64,000 nucleotides of DNA from assembly GCA_964575845.1 (NCBI GenBank), contig CAZNSX010000003.1, forward strand, positions 434,001-498,000. Direction: 5' to 3'. Origin of the DNA: CAZNSX01 sp964575845 (GTDB lineage: Bacteria; UBA8248; CAZNSX01). Made by a program: the position numbers and the translations under genes. The notes under the pieces are model-generated. The model searched no databases. It was not told the origin of the DNA and was given only the letters and a program-made list of their open reading frames with translations. Positions 1-8,248 of this stretch are shown piece after piece; position 1 is the stretch's first letter; the number at the start of each line of letters is the position of its first letter.

Positions 1-53
1 AGAGAGGCCATTACCCCCATCAGATTGTAGCCGTCTATCAGGAGCCTGGACAT
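1..53 (-). CDS. Partial NYN-domain (YacP-like) protein, N-terminus only
   Basis: The minus strand opens with MSRLLIDGYNLMG and then leaves the window. An N-terminal LLIDGYNL-type strand carrying an early acidic residue is characteristic of the PIN-like NYN/YacP RNA nucleases. An in-frame ATG at position 95 would add 14 residues. Only about 17 residues are visible, so the family assignment rests on this one motif. It lies just downstream of the molybdopterin oxidoreductase on the same strand. Confidence 0.45.
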   Translation of the reverse strand, partial: MSRLLIDGYNLMGVMAS

Positions 54-151
54 GAACTCTATCAAGTTAGAGCAGGGTATGGCCTCCTTGGCCATCTCTT
101 ACCGGTCGCCATCTATCCGGTCTTGACCCAGAATATGGCCTATTTCCAGCA

Positions 152-2203
152 TCAGTCCCCCTGGAAAGGTCTCACACGGATGGGAAAGTGGCGGTTGGGC
201 GTGGCCCCCACGATGGGGTCGTTTGGATGGGTCGGCGTCAGGAAGTTAATGTTGGCCCCACCATCTCCGGGATTCCCCCAGCCGAAGTCGATCAGAGCCC
301 AGCCCTCCTGAAATTCTTCGCTCACCCGCACCTTAAGCCGTATGCTTCCCTGGGGCGAGGTGACCTCGGCCAGGGACCCATCCACGACGCCACTCGAGGA
401 CGCGTCCAGCGGGTGGATCCATAACAGGGGTTCGGGCATGAGCTTGCGAAGGCTAGGGCAATTTCGGAACTTGGTGTGCACGAACTCTGCCGGACGCCTG
501 GAGGACCCCACCAGTGGATAGGTCTCGCTCGGATAGCTCCCGTCAGAGGGAGGCCGGAAGGTGGGCATCGGGTCGTAACCGTGCTGTTGGTAGCGCTCGG
601 AATAAAGCTCGGCCTTTCCCGAAGGGGTCGAGAAGCCGCGCTCCCGATGCTTGTAATACTTCATGGCCGGGGTCACGACCTTGGCTGACACCTGGCTCAG
701 CTCAGCCGCGCTCACGCCCGAAGGCCCTATGCGGTAGTTCACCCACTCCTCCTCCGTCTCCCAGGCATATCCCTCGAACCCGAGCCGGCGGGCCAGCTCC
801 CGCTCCGCCCAGAAGACGGACCGGCACTCTCCGGGCGGGTCGATAGCTTTCTGTCGCAGGGCCAGAACACCTCCCTCGGAGCTGGCATATGCGCGATACC
901 CCATACGCTCGAAATCAGAGGCATCCGGCAGGATGAAGTCAGCGGCCGCAGCCGTGGCTGTCATGAAAAGGTCACACACCACAAGCAGCTCAAGCTTTTC
1001 CAGAACCCGCCGGGTTCGGGTCTCGTCGGCATAGATCAGGAGGGGATTTGTGTGGCTGCAGATGAGCGCCCCGGGCAGGTAGGGCTCCCCGGTCAGGAGG
1101 GCCTCCACAAACTCCTGAAAAGGCACAAAAGGGAAGAGGGGATATTTGTCGGCACTCAGCCTCTTTGCCTCCACCTTCGTTGTCGGATAGGGTGCCTGTC
1201 TGGGCCAGGGATAGAAGACATTGCCGCCGGGAGCGTCCACCTTACCGGCCACAGCCTGGAGCAGGCCCACGGCGCGCACCGTCTGAACCACATTGGGGTA
1301 CATGTCGAAGCCGTTTCCGTCCTGGATGCACGCGGCTTTTACGGAGCCATAGGTACGAGCCAGTTTCCGGATGGTCTCGGCCTCCACTCCTGTAATAGTC
1401 GCCGCCCACTCGGGGGAGTGGGCCCGCACATGCTCGGCCAGCTGCTCGAAGCCCACGGTGTGGTTATCCACGAAGTCCTGGTCCACCAGCCCCTCTCCGA
1501 TTATCACGTGAAGCATGGCCAGGGCCAGGGCCATGTCTGTGCCAGGCCGGATCCGGACCCATTCATCGGCCTCCGCGGCAAAGCGCGTGCGTGCGGGGTC
1601 TATGACGATGAGGCGCCCCCCCTGGTCCCGCGCTTCCGAGATGGCCGTGTCGAATTGGCCGTAGGCCGCGTAGCGGCCCGGCCGCATGGAGGCGGGGGGG
1701 TTGGCCCCCCAGTAGATCATGAGTTCGGCCCGGGGCAGGTCTGGCTCGGAAAGACGGCCGTAGACCGAGCTCAACCCCGTGATGCGGGGAAACTGGCAGA
1801 TGTTGCCGACTGTGATCGAATTGGGTGATCCGAACTCCGCGAGAAACTGTTTGAACCCGTCCCGCGTGGCCTCGGTCACGGGCGCGCCCGTCGCGAGGAA
1901 GAGACTCTCTGGGCCGTATCTCGCCCTGATGGATGTGAGTTTCTGGGCAATAGCGTCCAGGGCCTCATCCCAGCTTACTCGGACGAAGCTCCCGGAAGAG
2001 GTGCGCTTCAAAGGGTGGGTAATGCGGTCCGGGGCATGGACCACCTCGGCGGCTGCATAACCCTTGGGGCAGAGATAGCCGCGGTTGGCTGGATGGCCCG
2101 CAGCACCGCGGACGCTGACTATCCTCCCGCGCGCAACCTCTACCTCCATCCCGCAGTTTGTGTGACAGAAACCGCAGATGGTCTGGACTTTTTTGCTCTG
2201 CAT
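152..2203 (-). CDS. Molybdopterin (MGD) oxidoreductase, DMSO reductase family
   Basis: A 683-residue catalytic subunit of the bis-MGD family (thiosulfate/polysulfide reductase, formate dehydrogenase and acetylene hydratase relatives). The N-terminal 4Fe-4S motif is visible as C10, C13, C17 and C45 (CPKG). Cys136 in VGNICQF is at the place expected for the protein ligand of Mo or W. The C-terminal third has the molybdopterin dinucleotide-binding domain, ending near HPNDPIVGATPN. No Tat signal is seen, so it is probably cytoplasmic. No electron-transfer or membrane-anchor subunit is adjacent, so the substrate cannot be named. The start is supported by GGAGGT five bases upstream. It is divergent from the ABC importer operon. 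Confidence 0.88.
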   Translation of the reverse strand: MQSKKVQTICGFCHTNCGMEVEVARGRIVSVRGAAGHPANRGYLCPKGYAAAEVVHAPDRITHPLKRTSSGSFVRVSWDEALDAIAQKLTSIRARYGPESLFLATGAPVTEATRDGFKQFLAEFGSPNSITVGNICQFPRITGLSSVYGRLSEPDLPRAELMIYWGANPPASMRPGRYAAYGQFDTAISEARDQGGRLIVIDPARTRFAAEADEWVRIRPGTDMALALAMLHVIIGEGLVDQDFVDNHTVGFEQLAEHVRAHSPEWAATITGVEAETIRKLARTYGSVKAACIQDGNGFDMYPNVVQTVRAVGLLQAVAGKVDAPGGNVFYPWPRQAPYPTTKVEAKRLSADKYPLFPFVPFQEFVEALLTGEPYLPGALICSHTNPLLIYADETRTRRVLEKLELLVVCDLFMTATAAAADFILPDASDFERMGYRAYASSEGGVLALRQKAIDPPGECRSVFWAERELARRLGFEGYAWETEEEWVNYRIGPSGVSAAELSQVSAKVVTPAMKYYKHRERGFSTPSGKAELYSERYQQHGYDPMPTFRPPSDGSYPSETYPLVGSSRRPAEFVHTKFRNCPSLRKLMPEPLLWIHPLDASSSGVVDGSLAEVTSPQGSIRLKVRVSEEFQEGWALIDFGWGNPGDGGANINFLTPTHPNDPIVGATPNRHFPIRVRPFQGD

Positions 2204-2288
2204 AGCTACCTCCGGTTTTATGAAGGAGGACGCTCCGGCGAGCCCCTGGGGGAGAGTCCATGCAAACTATATCCAAAAAGCGAAGGAG

Positions 2289-2317
2289 TTGCAAAGAAAA
2301 GAAGGCGATGTTATATA
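2289..2317 (+). promoter_or_regulatory. Candidate sigma70 promoter of the ABC importer/flavoprotein operon
   Basis: TTGCAA and TATATA are separated by 17 bases in the AT-rich gap between the two divergent genes. Transcription would begin near 2324, about 50 bases before the binding-protein start. This is by motif inspection only. Confidence 0.4.
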
Positions 2318-2374
2318 TTTTACATATCTAGACATCCGAAGACTCTTTCGTAGACCCCAAGAGGAGGATTTGCC

Positions 2375-3976
2375 ATGACTATTTCTAAATACCGACTGAG
2401 GGGGCTGCCTCTTCTGGTGTTGGCCCTGGTCCTCTCCTTCGTGGCCCTCATCCTGGCGCCTCCTGCGCTGGCCGGTGGGACCCTGCGGGTGGCCATCCTC
2501 GCCGACCCCATCACCTTCGACCCCACAGTCAGCGCCGACTTGGCCAGCAACGCCATTAATTTTCAGCTTTACGACAATCTCTTCATTTACAACCGCCAGG
2601 GCAAATTGGTGCCATTTCTGGCCGAAGGCTACGTGGTCAGCCCGGACGCCAAGGTTTACACCTTTAAGCTCCGCAAGGGCGTCAAGTTCCACAACGGGCG
2701 TGAGTTCACGGCTGAGGATGTGAGGTATACCTTTGAGCGGGCGCTTGTGGTGAAGGGCACCACGGCCTCCGGGTATTTCGAGCATGTTGTGGGAGGGAAA
2801 GAATTCATCGAAGGCAAGACAGAGCATGTCACGGGAATGGAGGTGTTGGATAAACACACCTTCCGCATTCGCTTCACGAGAGCCCACCCCGCCTTTGCAA
2901 AGCAGACCGCTCCGGCGAGGATGGCAATAGTCAACCGGGATAACATCCCCGACATGCGTAAATCCTTCCCGATGGAGAAGGCGGGGGGCACGGGAGCCTT
3001 CATCCTGGTGGAGGGGAAGCGAAACTTCAAGTACACCTTGAAGCCCTTCAAGGATTACTGGCACGGTTCTCTCTCATTGGACCGGTTGGAGCTCGTTGTG
3101 GCGCAAAAATTCATGACGGCCATGGACATGTATGAGAACAACGAGCTCGACCTCGTGACTCCGCCGGTGAGCCAGATGCCTCGCATCCGCAAGAGCCCGA
3201 CCCTTTCCAAAGAGCTTCTCATCCTGCCCCGGGGTCGTGCCTGCATAATCGCCATGAACTACAAGGTGCTGCCGCAGTGGAACAACAAGAAAGTGCGCCT
3301 GGCCTTCATACACGCGATCGATACCAAGACAATCGCCGAGGTGGCGCTCGAGGGCATGGTTCAACCGGCGCGTAGCTGCCAGCCGCCCATCTCATACGGA
3401 CGGCCGACGCAGCTCAAAGCCCTGGAGTATGACCCGGAGAAGGCCCGGCGGCTTCTAGCTGAGGCGGGCTATCCCGGTGGAAAGGGGTTTCCGGCCCTGA
3501 CATTGCTTTCCAGGCCGCAGAGCATGTATGTGCGGGCGCTCGAGGCCGCGGCGGGCATGCTGCAGAAGAACCTGGGCGTCGAGGTGCGCGTGAAGCCCAA
3601 GGAGTTCGGCACCTTCATCCGTGAGGTAAACCAGAAGAACATCCACGCCTTCTTCCTCAACTGCTGGACGGCGGCCTACCTTGACCCTGAGTATCACCTC
3701 TCGGACATAATGACCACGGGCGCCAAACGCAACCGTTGGAACTATAGCGACAAATATTACGACTCCCTCATCGCAAAGGCCGATACCACGGTCGACGAAG
3801 AGGAGAGGATGAGGCTCTATCTCGAGGCCGAAGAGTACACCATCAACGAGGGCGCCGTCATTCCCCTCTACTATGACATCTATGCCATTTTGGTTAAGCC
3901 CTGGGTGAAGAATGTGGAATGGTCGCCGACCTCGAACGGATTCCTCTCCTTCTGGAGCGCGAGGATTGAGAAATAG
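2375..3976 (+). CDS. ABC transporter substrate-binding protein, family 5 (peptide/nickel type)
   Basis: A 533-residue extracytoplasmic solute receptor. Residues 1-33 are a classical Sec signal peptide with cleavage after ALA. The mature protein has the family-5 layout: an early region like LAEGYVVSPDAKVYTFKLR, an FTAEDVRYTFERAL segment, and a C-terminal dipeptide-binding fold. Relatives bind oligopeptides, nickel complexes or small heterocycles, and the ligand cannot be read from sequence. AGGAGG lies just before the ATG. It heads an operon with two permeases, a ferredoxin and a flavoprotein. That arrangement suggests import of a compound that is then reduced or oxidised, which is inference. 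Confidence 0.9.
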   Translation: MTISKYRLRGLPLLVLALVLSFVALILAPPALAGGTLRVAILADPITFDPTVSADLASNAINFQLYDNLFIYNRQGKLVPFLAEGYVVSPDAKVYTFKLRKGVKFHNGREFTAEDVRYTFERALVVKGTTASGYFEHVVGGKEFIEGKTEHVTGMEVLDKHTFRIRFTRAHPAFAKQTAPARMAIVNRDNIPDMRKSFPMEKAGGTGAFILVEGKRNFKYTLKPFKDYWHGSLSLDRLELVVAQKFMTAMDMYENNELDLVTPPVSQMPRIRKSPTLSKELLILPRGRACIIAMNYKVLPQWNNKKVRLAFIHAIDTKTIAEVALEGMVQPARSCQPPISYGRPTQLKALEYDPEKARRLLAEAGYPGGKGFPALTLLSRPQSMYVRALEAAAGMLQKNLGVEVRVKPKEFGTFIREVNQKNIHAFFLNCWTAAYLDPEYHLSDIMTTGAKRNRWNYSDKYYDSLIAKADTTVDEEERMRLYLEAEEYTINEGAVIPLYYDIYAILVKPWVKNVEWSPTSNGFLSFWSARIEK

Positions 3977-3997
3977 CCTCGGCTAGAGCTCACTTAA

Positions 3998-4034
3998 TGC
4001 AGGGCGGGGAGGGCGATGCTCTCCCCGCTCTGCA
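3998..4034 (+). promoter_or_regulatory. Intercistronic GC hairpin between binding protein and permease
   Basis: A 14-base arm starting TGCAGGGCGGGG at 3998-4011 pairs with 4021-4034 with one mismatch. No T-run follows, so it is not an ordinary terminator. Hairpins at this place in importer operons commonly protect the 3' end of the binding-protein message and give more receptor than permease. That role is inferred. Confidence 0.5.
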
Positions 4035-4069
4035 CATAATGAAAGACAAGAAAGTCCTTCCTTGAAGCC

Positions 4070-4996
4070 ATGACCAGTTACATTATTCGGCGTCTCCTGC
4101 TCTTCATCCCAATTCTTCTCGTTGTCTCATTCATCATCTTCATCCTGGGCCATGCGGCGCCGGGCGACCCCATCGACATCCTCCTGGCGGAGGAGACGGT
4201 GGACGAGGCCTATATAGCGAAGGTCAAAGCCGACTATGGCCTGGACAAGCCGGTGCTCGTCCAGTATGGCTACTGGCTTTCCCAGGCGGTGCGGGGAAAC
4301 CTGGGTGTTTCTTACTACCAGGCGGGTCGGCCCGTCGCGGAGATGATAGCCGAAGGGTTCCCCGTGACCGTGAGGCTGGCCTCAGCATCAATAGTCTTTG
4401 CCATCCTTACGGGTGTGACCCTGGGCATCATCTCGGCCCTCAAGTGGGGGAGTTGGCTTGATAGCACCTGCCTCTTCGGGGCCATGCTGGGGGTCTCACT
4501 CCCCCGTTTTGTCATGGGGCCTGTTCTGGTTCTCCTCTTCGCCCTCATTCTGCACCTGCTGCCGGTAGCAGGCTGGGGGGAATGGTTACACTACCCCCTG
4601 CCCACGGTTGTTCTGGGAGCCAGTTCCGCCGCAATACTAACGCGGCTGACAAGGTCGGCGATGCTTGAGGTTTTGGACAAGGATTACATCAACACGGCCC
4701 GTGCCAAGGGTTGCTCGGAGCGGGCCGTGAATCTCCGCCATGCCCTCAAGAACGCCCTCATCCCGGTGGTGACCGTTGTCGGCACCTCGTTCGGGTTCCT
4801 CCTGGCTGGGAACTTCGTAGTGGAGATCATATTCAACATTCCCGGACTGGGCCGCATGGCGGTGATGGCGATCTTCCAGCGGGACTACCCCGTCTTTCAG
4901 GGCATCATTCTCACCATGGTGGTGGTCTTCATGATAGTCAATCTGCTCGTGGACATCTCCTACGCATACCTGGACCCCCGCATCCATTATGAGTAG
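4070..4996 (+). CDS. ABC transporter permease, DppB/OppB type
   Basis: A 308-residue inner-membrane permease. It has the N-terminal TM anchor typical of DppB (LLLFIPILLVVSFIIFIL), the PGDPID periplasmic motif just after it, and a BPD_transp_1 core. The cytoplasmic EAA loop is at about residues 206-233 (NTARAKGCSERAVNLRHALKN), the surface that contacts the ATPase. It ends with LDPRIHYE, the usual DppB tail. It pairs with the following DppC-type permease. No ATP-binding gene is found in this window, so the ATPases must be encoded elsewhere. The Shine-Dalgarno sequence is weak. Confidence 0.9.
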   Translation: MTSYIIRRLLLFIPILLVVSFIIFILGHAAPGDPIDILLAEETVDEAYIAKVKADYGLDKPVLVQYGYWLSQAVRGNLGVSYYQAGRPVAEMIAEGFPVTVRLASASIVFAILTGVTLGIISALKWGSWLDSTCLFGAMLGVSLPRFVMGPVLVLLFALILHLLPVAGWGEWLHYPLPTVVLGASSAAILTRLTRSAMLEVLDKDYINTARAKGCSERAVNLRHALKNALIPVVTVVGTSFGFLLAGNFVVEIIFNIPGLGRMAVMAIFQRDYPVFQGIILTMVVVFMIVNLLVDISYAYLDPRIHYE

Positions 4997-5004
4997 GCCG
5001 AGAG

Positions 5005-5955
5005 GTGGGGATGGAAGCTGAGGCCGCCCTTGATACTCAAAGCAGGATGGAGGTCCTCTGGGCCACGCTGCGGCGAAGCCACAAATTTGTGCTCAGCTCA
5101 AGCGTCATCGTCTTCCTCGTCATCATCGCCGTTTTCGCGCCCTTCATATCCCCTTACCCCTACGACATACAAGACCTCACGCGGGTCAAGGAGCCCCCGG
5201 GCCCCGACCACCTCCTGGGGACGGACCTCCTGGGACGCGACCTTCTGAGCCGGATGATCTATGGCACGCGGGTCTCCATGTTGGTGGGCGTCTCCGTAGT
5301 GGTGCTTGAGTTTCTCATCGCGATGTTCCTTGGACTCGTGGCCGGATACTACGGCGGAAAAGCCGACACTCTTATCCTGCGGGCCGCAGATGTGACCTTC
5401 GCGTTCCCTCCCCTCTTCTTCGCCATCCTGATCGTGGCCACCTTGGGCCCCAGCCTCTTTAACATATTCATGGCCCTCACAATCACCGGCTGGCCCGAGG
5501 GCACGAGGATCGTACGCGGGGAGGTGCTCAGGCTCAAGGAGAAGGAATTCATAGAGTCGGCCCGTTCAGTGGGCGTGCCAACCCGGCGCATTCTGCACCA
5601 GCACTTCGTGCCCAACCTCATCAACCCCGTCATCGTGGCGGAAACGATGCGCATCGGCCGCGTCATAATCTCGGAGTCTGTGCTTAGCTTTCTGGGTATC
5701 GGCATCCAGCCCCCAACGCCCAGCTGGGGCTCCATGATCTACGAATCTTATGAGTACATGAGGAGTGACCCCCACATGACCCTCATCCCGGGGCTGGGCA
5801 TAGTCATCATCGTGCTGGCCTTCAACTTCATGGGTGAGGGCCTGCGCGACTCCCTGGACCCTCGCCTGGCGCGGCTCATGCGCGGGCGGGCCAGGCGCCG
5901 GCTGGCCCTGGCGCAGGAACTCGCGTTGAGGCCCGAGGGAGAGGAGGGGAGGTAA
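5005..5955 (+). CDS. ABC transporter permease, DppC/OppC type
   Basis: A 316-residue second permease of the importer. It starts with the OppC N-terminal TM domain followed by the LLGTDLLGRDLLSRMIYGTR signature, then the BPD_transp_1 core with EAA loop ESARSVGVPTRRILHQHFVPN. The end, GEGLRDSLDPRLAR, is the diagnostic DppC tail. The GTG at 5005 is given, but the ATG at 5011 is equally possible and sits better behind AGAGGTGG. Eight bases separate it from the upstream permease. The Arg-rich tail after LDPRL is longer than usual. Confidence 0.9.
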   Translation: MGMEAEAALDTQSRMEVLWATLRRSHKFVLSSSVIVFLVIIAVFAPFISPYPYDIQDLTRVKEPPGPDHLLGTDLLGRDLLSRMIYGTRVSMLVGVSVVVLEFLIAMFLGLVAGYYGGKADTLILRAADVTFAFPPLFFAILIVATLGPSLFNIFMALTITGWPEGTRIVRGEVLRLKEKEFIESARSVGVPTRRILHQHFVPNLINPVIVAETMRIGRVIISESVLSFLGIGIQPPTPSWGSMIYESYEYMRSDPHMTLIPGLGIVIIVLAFNFMGEGLRDSLDPRLARLMRGRARRRLALAQELALRPEGEEGR

Positions 5956-5968
5956 GAGGGAGGACAGT

Positions 5969-6166
5969 CTGCTGCCACCCAGGGTTGATAAGAAGCGATG
6001 TGACGGTTGCGGCGTTTGCCTTTTTGAATGCGGCAAATATGTCTTCACTTTCCGTCCCGGGATTTATAAGGCCCACCCCGTCCGAGCCAGAGAGTGCGTC
6101 GAATGCTTCATATGCGAGGATAGCTGTCCCCGCCAGGCCATCAAGATTCTGCTGCCCCGGAGGTAA
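5969..6166 (+). CDS. Small 4Fe-4S dicluster ferredoxin with an apparent CTG start
   Basis: A reading frame of about 65 residues between the permease and flavoprotein genes encodes two cysteine clusters, CDGCGVCLFEC and CVECFICEDSC, with CP after the second. This is the classic 2x[4Fe-4S] ferredoxin fold. No ATG, GTG or TTG lies in frame between the preceding in-frame stop (5927) and the first cysteine. A CTG at 5969, five bases after GAGGGAGGA, is the best start, so ordinary gene callers would miss this gene. Twelve bases separate it from the flavoprotein start, so it is the likely electron donor or acceptor, as AprB is for AprA. Confidence 0.8.
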   Translation: MLPPRVDKKRCDGCGVCLFECGKYVFTFRPGIYKAHPVRARECVECFICEDSCPRQAIKILLPRR

Positions 6167-6178
6167 GGGCCAAAGCGC

Positions 6179-7867
6179 ATGATCATGCACGCTGAGCTGG
6201 AGGAGTTCTCGGCTGACGTCCTCATCGTGGGCGGCGGCACCGGGGCTCACGCTGCGATCGAGGCGGCAAAGCATGGGCTGCGGGTGGTGCTCGTAGATAA
6301 GGGCCGCTTCGGACGGAGCGGCTCCACCCCCACCTCGGGCGGCTCCCCCCATGCCCTTCTTCCCCAGCAGCTCGGGGGCGACCCAGCCGATAGCCGCGAG
6401 GCTTACCTACGCGACATGGTCGTGGGGGGCGAGTTTCTCTCGGACCAGGACATATCTTGGCTTCTGGCCGAGGAAGGCGCCCTCAGGGTGAGGGAGCTCG
6501 ACGCCTTCGGGGTTCCCTTCGAGAAGGGAAGGGAAGGGCGGTTTGTGGCTGTTCGGACGCTTGGGGAATCCTACCCACGAGTGGGTCGCGTCCGGGGCGG
6601 CGGCCGAGCGCTCATGGACGCGCTGGTGAAAGAGACCTTCAGGCGCGGGGTCGGGGTCGTGGAGAATACCATGGTGACCCGCCTGCTGACCCGCCGTGGG
6701 GTTGTGGTCGGGGCGATGGGGCTGGATGTGAGGACCGGGGCCCTCCGTGTCTTCCCGGCACGGGCCACGGTGCTGGCTGCCGGGAGCGCCACGGGCCTCT
6801 ACCTGGAGCATAGCGCCAATTTAACCACCACGGGAGACGCCTTCGCCCTTGCCTTTGAGGTGGGCGCTCACCTCATGAACATGGAGTTTCAGGAGTTCAC
6901 CCTGGTCCCCGCGCCCTTCGGCCGCGTCATCCGCACGGGCCAGATCAAAGCCGTGACCGGCCGGGGTGCCAAGTTCTATAACAATAGAGGGGAGCGCTTC
7001 ATGCGGCGCTACGACCCGGTGCGTATGGAGCTTACGACCAGGGCGGGGCTGGTGTTGGCCGCGGCCAAGGAGGTCCGGGCAGGCCGTGACGCGCTCCTCG
7101 ATGTCCGCCACTTCAAAGAGCCCTACTCTCACATCGCCAGGGTTGAGCGCATGGGTTTTGACTGGCGTCGGGAGCGCATCCCTTACCGACCGGTCATCCA
7201 CAACTCTCTTGGTGGCATCCGCACCGACTCCTGGGGCCAGACGGGCGTGCCGGGCCTTTATGCCTGCGGTGAGGCGGCCGGCTTCGCAGGCGCTTTCGGA
7301 GCCGACCGGGTGGGGGGTGCCCTCATCGCATGTCACGTGTTCGCGCAGCGGGCCGGAAGGCACGCGGCCCGGCTCGCCCAAGCCGCTGGAAGGAGGCGAG
7401 CGGTGGCTCCGGGAGCGCAGGTCCGCGCCGAGGGGGAGCGGCTGGCGTCGCTGAGGGGCCGTGTGAGTGTTAAGCGGGGGAGCAGTGACCCCCATGAAGT
7501 GGCGGGAGAGATTCGCACCCTGGCCGAGGCGAAGCTCCACATCTTGAAAAGCGGCGAAGGTATTGCGCACGCGCTTGATGAGCTGGCTCGCATCCGAAGG
7601 GAGGAGCTCTCTCGCATGAGGGCGGCTGACCCCCGGGCGCAGGTGAGGGCCCTTGAGGCCTGGAACCTGGCCCTCACTGCGGAACTCTTCGCCCGCTCGG
7701 CCCTCCTTCGCACCGAGTCCCGCGGCCATCACTACCGGGATGATTTCCCGGCGCGGGATGATGAGAAGTGGTTAAAGTGGGTTGTGCTCAGGAGGGGACG
7801 CGGAGGAAAGATAATCTCGCAGCTGGAGCCCATTCCCATCCAGCGTTATCCTTTCAAGCCGGGCTAG
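6179..7867 (+). CDS. FAD-dependent fumarate reductase/succinate dehydrogenase-like flavoprotein
   Basis: A 562-residue soluble flavoprotein of the FrdA/SdhA/NadB/AprA superfamily. The dinucleotide-binding motif VLIVGGGTGAHAAIEAA is near residues 14-30. The substrate-capping region and the FAD-closing motif HNSLGGIRTD...GLYACGEAAG follow, with the C-terminal RTESRGHHYRDDFP helix. The ferredoxin directly upstream gives an AprBA-like two-gene arrangement, but nothing proves APS as substrate. The operon position behind an importer suggests that the imported compound or a derivative is the substrate, which is inference. ATG codons at 6179 and 6185 are both possible starts. Confidence 0.85.
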   Translation: MIMHAELEEFSADVLIVGGGTGAHAAIEAAKHGLRVVLVDKGRFGRSGSTPTSGGSPHALLPQQLGGDPADSREAYLRDMVVGGEFLSDQDISWLLAEEGALRVRELDAFGVPFEKGREGRFVAVRTLGESYPRVGRVRGGGRALMDALVKETFRRGVGVVENTMVTRLLTRRGVVVGAMGLDVRTGALRVFPARATVLAAGSATGLYLEHSANLTTTGDAFALAFEVGAHLMNMEFQEFTLVPAPFGRVIRTGQIKAVTGRGAKFYNNRGERFMRRYDPVRMELTTRAGLVLAAAKEVRAGRDALLDVRHFKEPYSHIARVERMGFDWRRERIPYRPVIHNSLGGIRTDSWGQTGVPGLYACGEAAGFAGAFGADRVGGALIACHVFAQRAGRHAARLAQAAGRRRAVAPGAQVRAEGERLASLRGRVSVKRGSSDPHEVAGEIRTLAEAKLHILKSGEGIAHALDELARIRREELSRMRAADPRAQVRALEAWNLALTAELFARSALLRTESRGHHYRDDFPARDDEKWLKWVVLRRGRGGKIISQLEPIPIQRYPFKPG

Positions 7868-7887
7868 TTTGCGCTCAGAGGCCCCTC

Positions 7888-8199
7888 TCATTCTATAACC
7901 AGGTCCCGAACGACCTTCTTGACCGCCACGGGCTCGACCTTCACATCACCGGTAAGGAGCGCCTGGCAGGAGAAGACGGGCCTGCCGTTCACCCTGACTG
8001 CGCAGCGCCCGCAGAGGCCCCGTCGGCAGCAGCTATAGAAGGCGAGGCTGCTGTCCTGGTGCTCATAGATGTGCTCAAGAGCGTTGAGCACACTCATCTC
8101 TTCTTCTAAAGGGACCTGGTAGCGCTCGAAGCGGTGAGATGAGTCCGTGTCCGGGTCGAACCGGAAGCACTCGACGGTGATGTGACGCTCCTCGCTCAT
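7888..8199 (-). CDS. 2Fe-2S ferredoxin-domain protein (SdhB/FrdB N-terminal type)
   Basis: A protein of about 103 residues equal to only the N-terminal Fer2 domain of succinate dehydrogenase/fumarate reductase iron-sulfur subunits. Ligands are C58, C63, C66 and C78 in the pattern C-x4-C-x2-C-x11-C (SCCRRGLCGRC ... SCQ). The C-terminal 3Fe-4S/4Fe-4S half of a normal FrdB is absent. An in-frame GTG at 8256 would overlap the end of the upstream flavoprotein gene. The ATG at 8199 fits the family better and follows GAGAGAGG. It probably carries electrons for the adjacent flavoprotein. Confidence 0.8.
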   Translation of the reverse strand: MSEERHITVECFRFDPDTDSSHRFERYQVPLEEEMSVLNALEHIYEHQDSSLAFYSCCRRGLCGRCAVRVNGRPVFSCQALLTGDVKVEPVAVKKVVRDLVIE

Positions 8200-8248
8200 T
8201 CCCAGCCTCTCTCTTCGGACCCTCAAGACCTCCGTTGGCGACCGGTGC

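Noticed and set aside
1052..1828. 258-codon plus-strand frame opposite the molybdopterin oxidoreductase
   Set aside because: It is fully antisense to a gene with clear motifs, has no ribosome site and shows no domain.
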